Part shown: positions 33,384-33,646 of the stretch, piece after piece
Numbering within the stretch: position 1 is the first letter of the stretch
Layout of the letters: every line of letters starts with the position of its first letter
From: Planctomycetota bacterium
Lineage (GTDB): Bacteria; Planctomycetota; Brocadiia; Brocadiales; Brocadiaceae
Reading direction: 5' to 3'
NCBI GenBank assembly: GCA_016873165.1
Contig: VGXV01000035.1
Location: 1 to 33,646 of the forward strand
DNA length: 33,646 bases
Made by a program: the position numbers and the translations under genes
The notes under the pieces: generated by a model
What the model was told of the DNA's origin: nothing
The model's database searches: none
What the model saw: the letters and a program-made list of their open reading frames with translations, nothing else

Positions 33384-33518
33384 ATGGAATTATCTGAATT
33401 TACTTTTAAAATTATTTTGATTTTTGTTCCGGGACTCATATCATTTCTTATTATAGATAAATTAACCATCCATAAAGAATTTAAAGTACATCAAATAATA
33501 ATCAATTCTTTAATACTA
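33384..33518 (+). pseudogene. Small membrane-protein gene cut by an IS630-type insertion
   Basis: ATG 33384 has an excellent AAGGAG site. It encodes MELSEFTFKIILIFVPGLISFLIIDKLT.. (a membrane helix followed by IHKEFKVHQ), resembling the N-terminus of DUF6338-like proteins. After about 45 codons the frame enters the IS end at 33519 and stops at TAA 33546-33548. The remainder of the gene, if retained, lies beyond the window. Confidence 0.6.
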
Positions 33519-33646
33519 GTGTCTCGTCAACTTTCAAGTGTCGGATAAAGACGAGATAGTTTTATCCTGGCCTTTTCGGCAGTGAATTGCCAATTGACCT
33601 TAGCATTTTTGTTGTTTCTGGATTTCTGCCATGCTGCCACCTCTTT
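33519..33646 (-). mobile_element. IS630-family insertion sequence, one end (cut by window edge)
   Basis: Next to a TA (33517-33518) the sequence starts GTGTCTCGTCAACTTTCAAG, and a leftward frame ending at TGA 33527-33529 reads EVAAWQKSRNNKNAKVNWQF then TAEKARIKLSRLYPTLES. The 'AW...RN..A.VNWQFTAEKARIKL..LYP' wording is the C-terminus of IS630 transposases. The stop codon is very close to the element end, as usual for this family. The rest of the element lies outside the window. Confidence 0.85.

Noticed and set aside
1-33646. tRNA or rRNA genes
   Set aside because: No cloverleaf-type sequence or rRNA signature was recognised on reading either strand; a covariance-model search would be needed to exclude them fully.

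Overview
The window is AT-rich bacterial DNA from a Gram-negative-type cell. It has strong Shine-Dalgarno sites, a secreted monohaem c-type cytochrome, GT-C glycosyltransferase-like membrane proteins (one with a TPR tail), a YajQ protein and many palindromic interspersed repeats. The overall style is compatible with an environmental planctomycete of the anammox type (Brocadiales), but nothing here proves the lineage and I hold that loosely. No rRNA, tRNA or CRISPR array was recognised.

Left part (1-7.3 kb) is a worn defence and mobile-element island. After an IS-like C-terminal fragment and a TPR/GT-C membrane protein come an apparent IS1380-type N-terminal relic, a type I HsdR N-terminus fused by deletion to the C-terminal half of a YgjP/M48-type metallopeptidase, an intact HEPN/MNT pair, and a REP-associated tyrosine transposase (RAYT) with its own hairpin repeats. 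A 36-bp exact direct repeat brackets this 2.7-kb block. Next is an NgoMIV-type restriction-modification system in which both genes are out of frame: the endonuclease by one base, the methyltransferase at a 10-nt homopolymer (G10 on +, C10 in the gene) that looks like a phase-variation switch.

Middle part (7.3-15.5 kb): a YfhO-type membrane protein; a toxin-antitoxin locus whose ParE toxin is split by a 152-bp MITE with 25-bp terminal inverted repeats and a TA duplication; a second antitoxin with a toxin cut after about ten residues; an XRE-type regulator; a small unknown protein; an intact antitoxin/RelE-like pair; and an AI-2E/PerM-type exporter. The spacers are full of small palindromic repeats.

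Right part (15.5-33.6 kb) is mostly housekeeping: an isochorismatase-type hydrolase, a c-type cytochrome, a membrane-anchored zinc-ribbon/zincin protein, YajQ, the oxidative pentose phosphate operon gnd-zwf-pgl, a leftward cluster with xanthine dehydrogenase (two subunits) followed by a SagB-type nitroreductase coupled to a two-helix membrane protein, a GT-C-type membrane protein, a 199-bp MITE, mfd, and a small conserved protein with a clear terminator. At the right edge an IS630-family element has interrupted a small membrane-protein gene.

The recurring theme is decay: restriction, toxin and membrane genes are stopped by slippage, deletion, MITE or IS insertion, while antitoxin partners and housekeeping genes stay intact.
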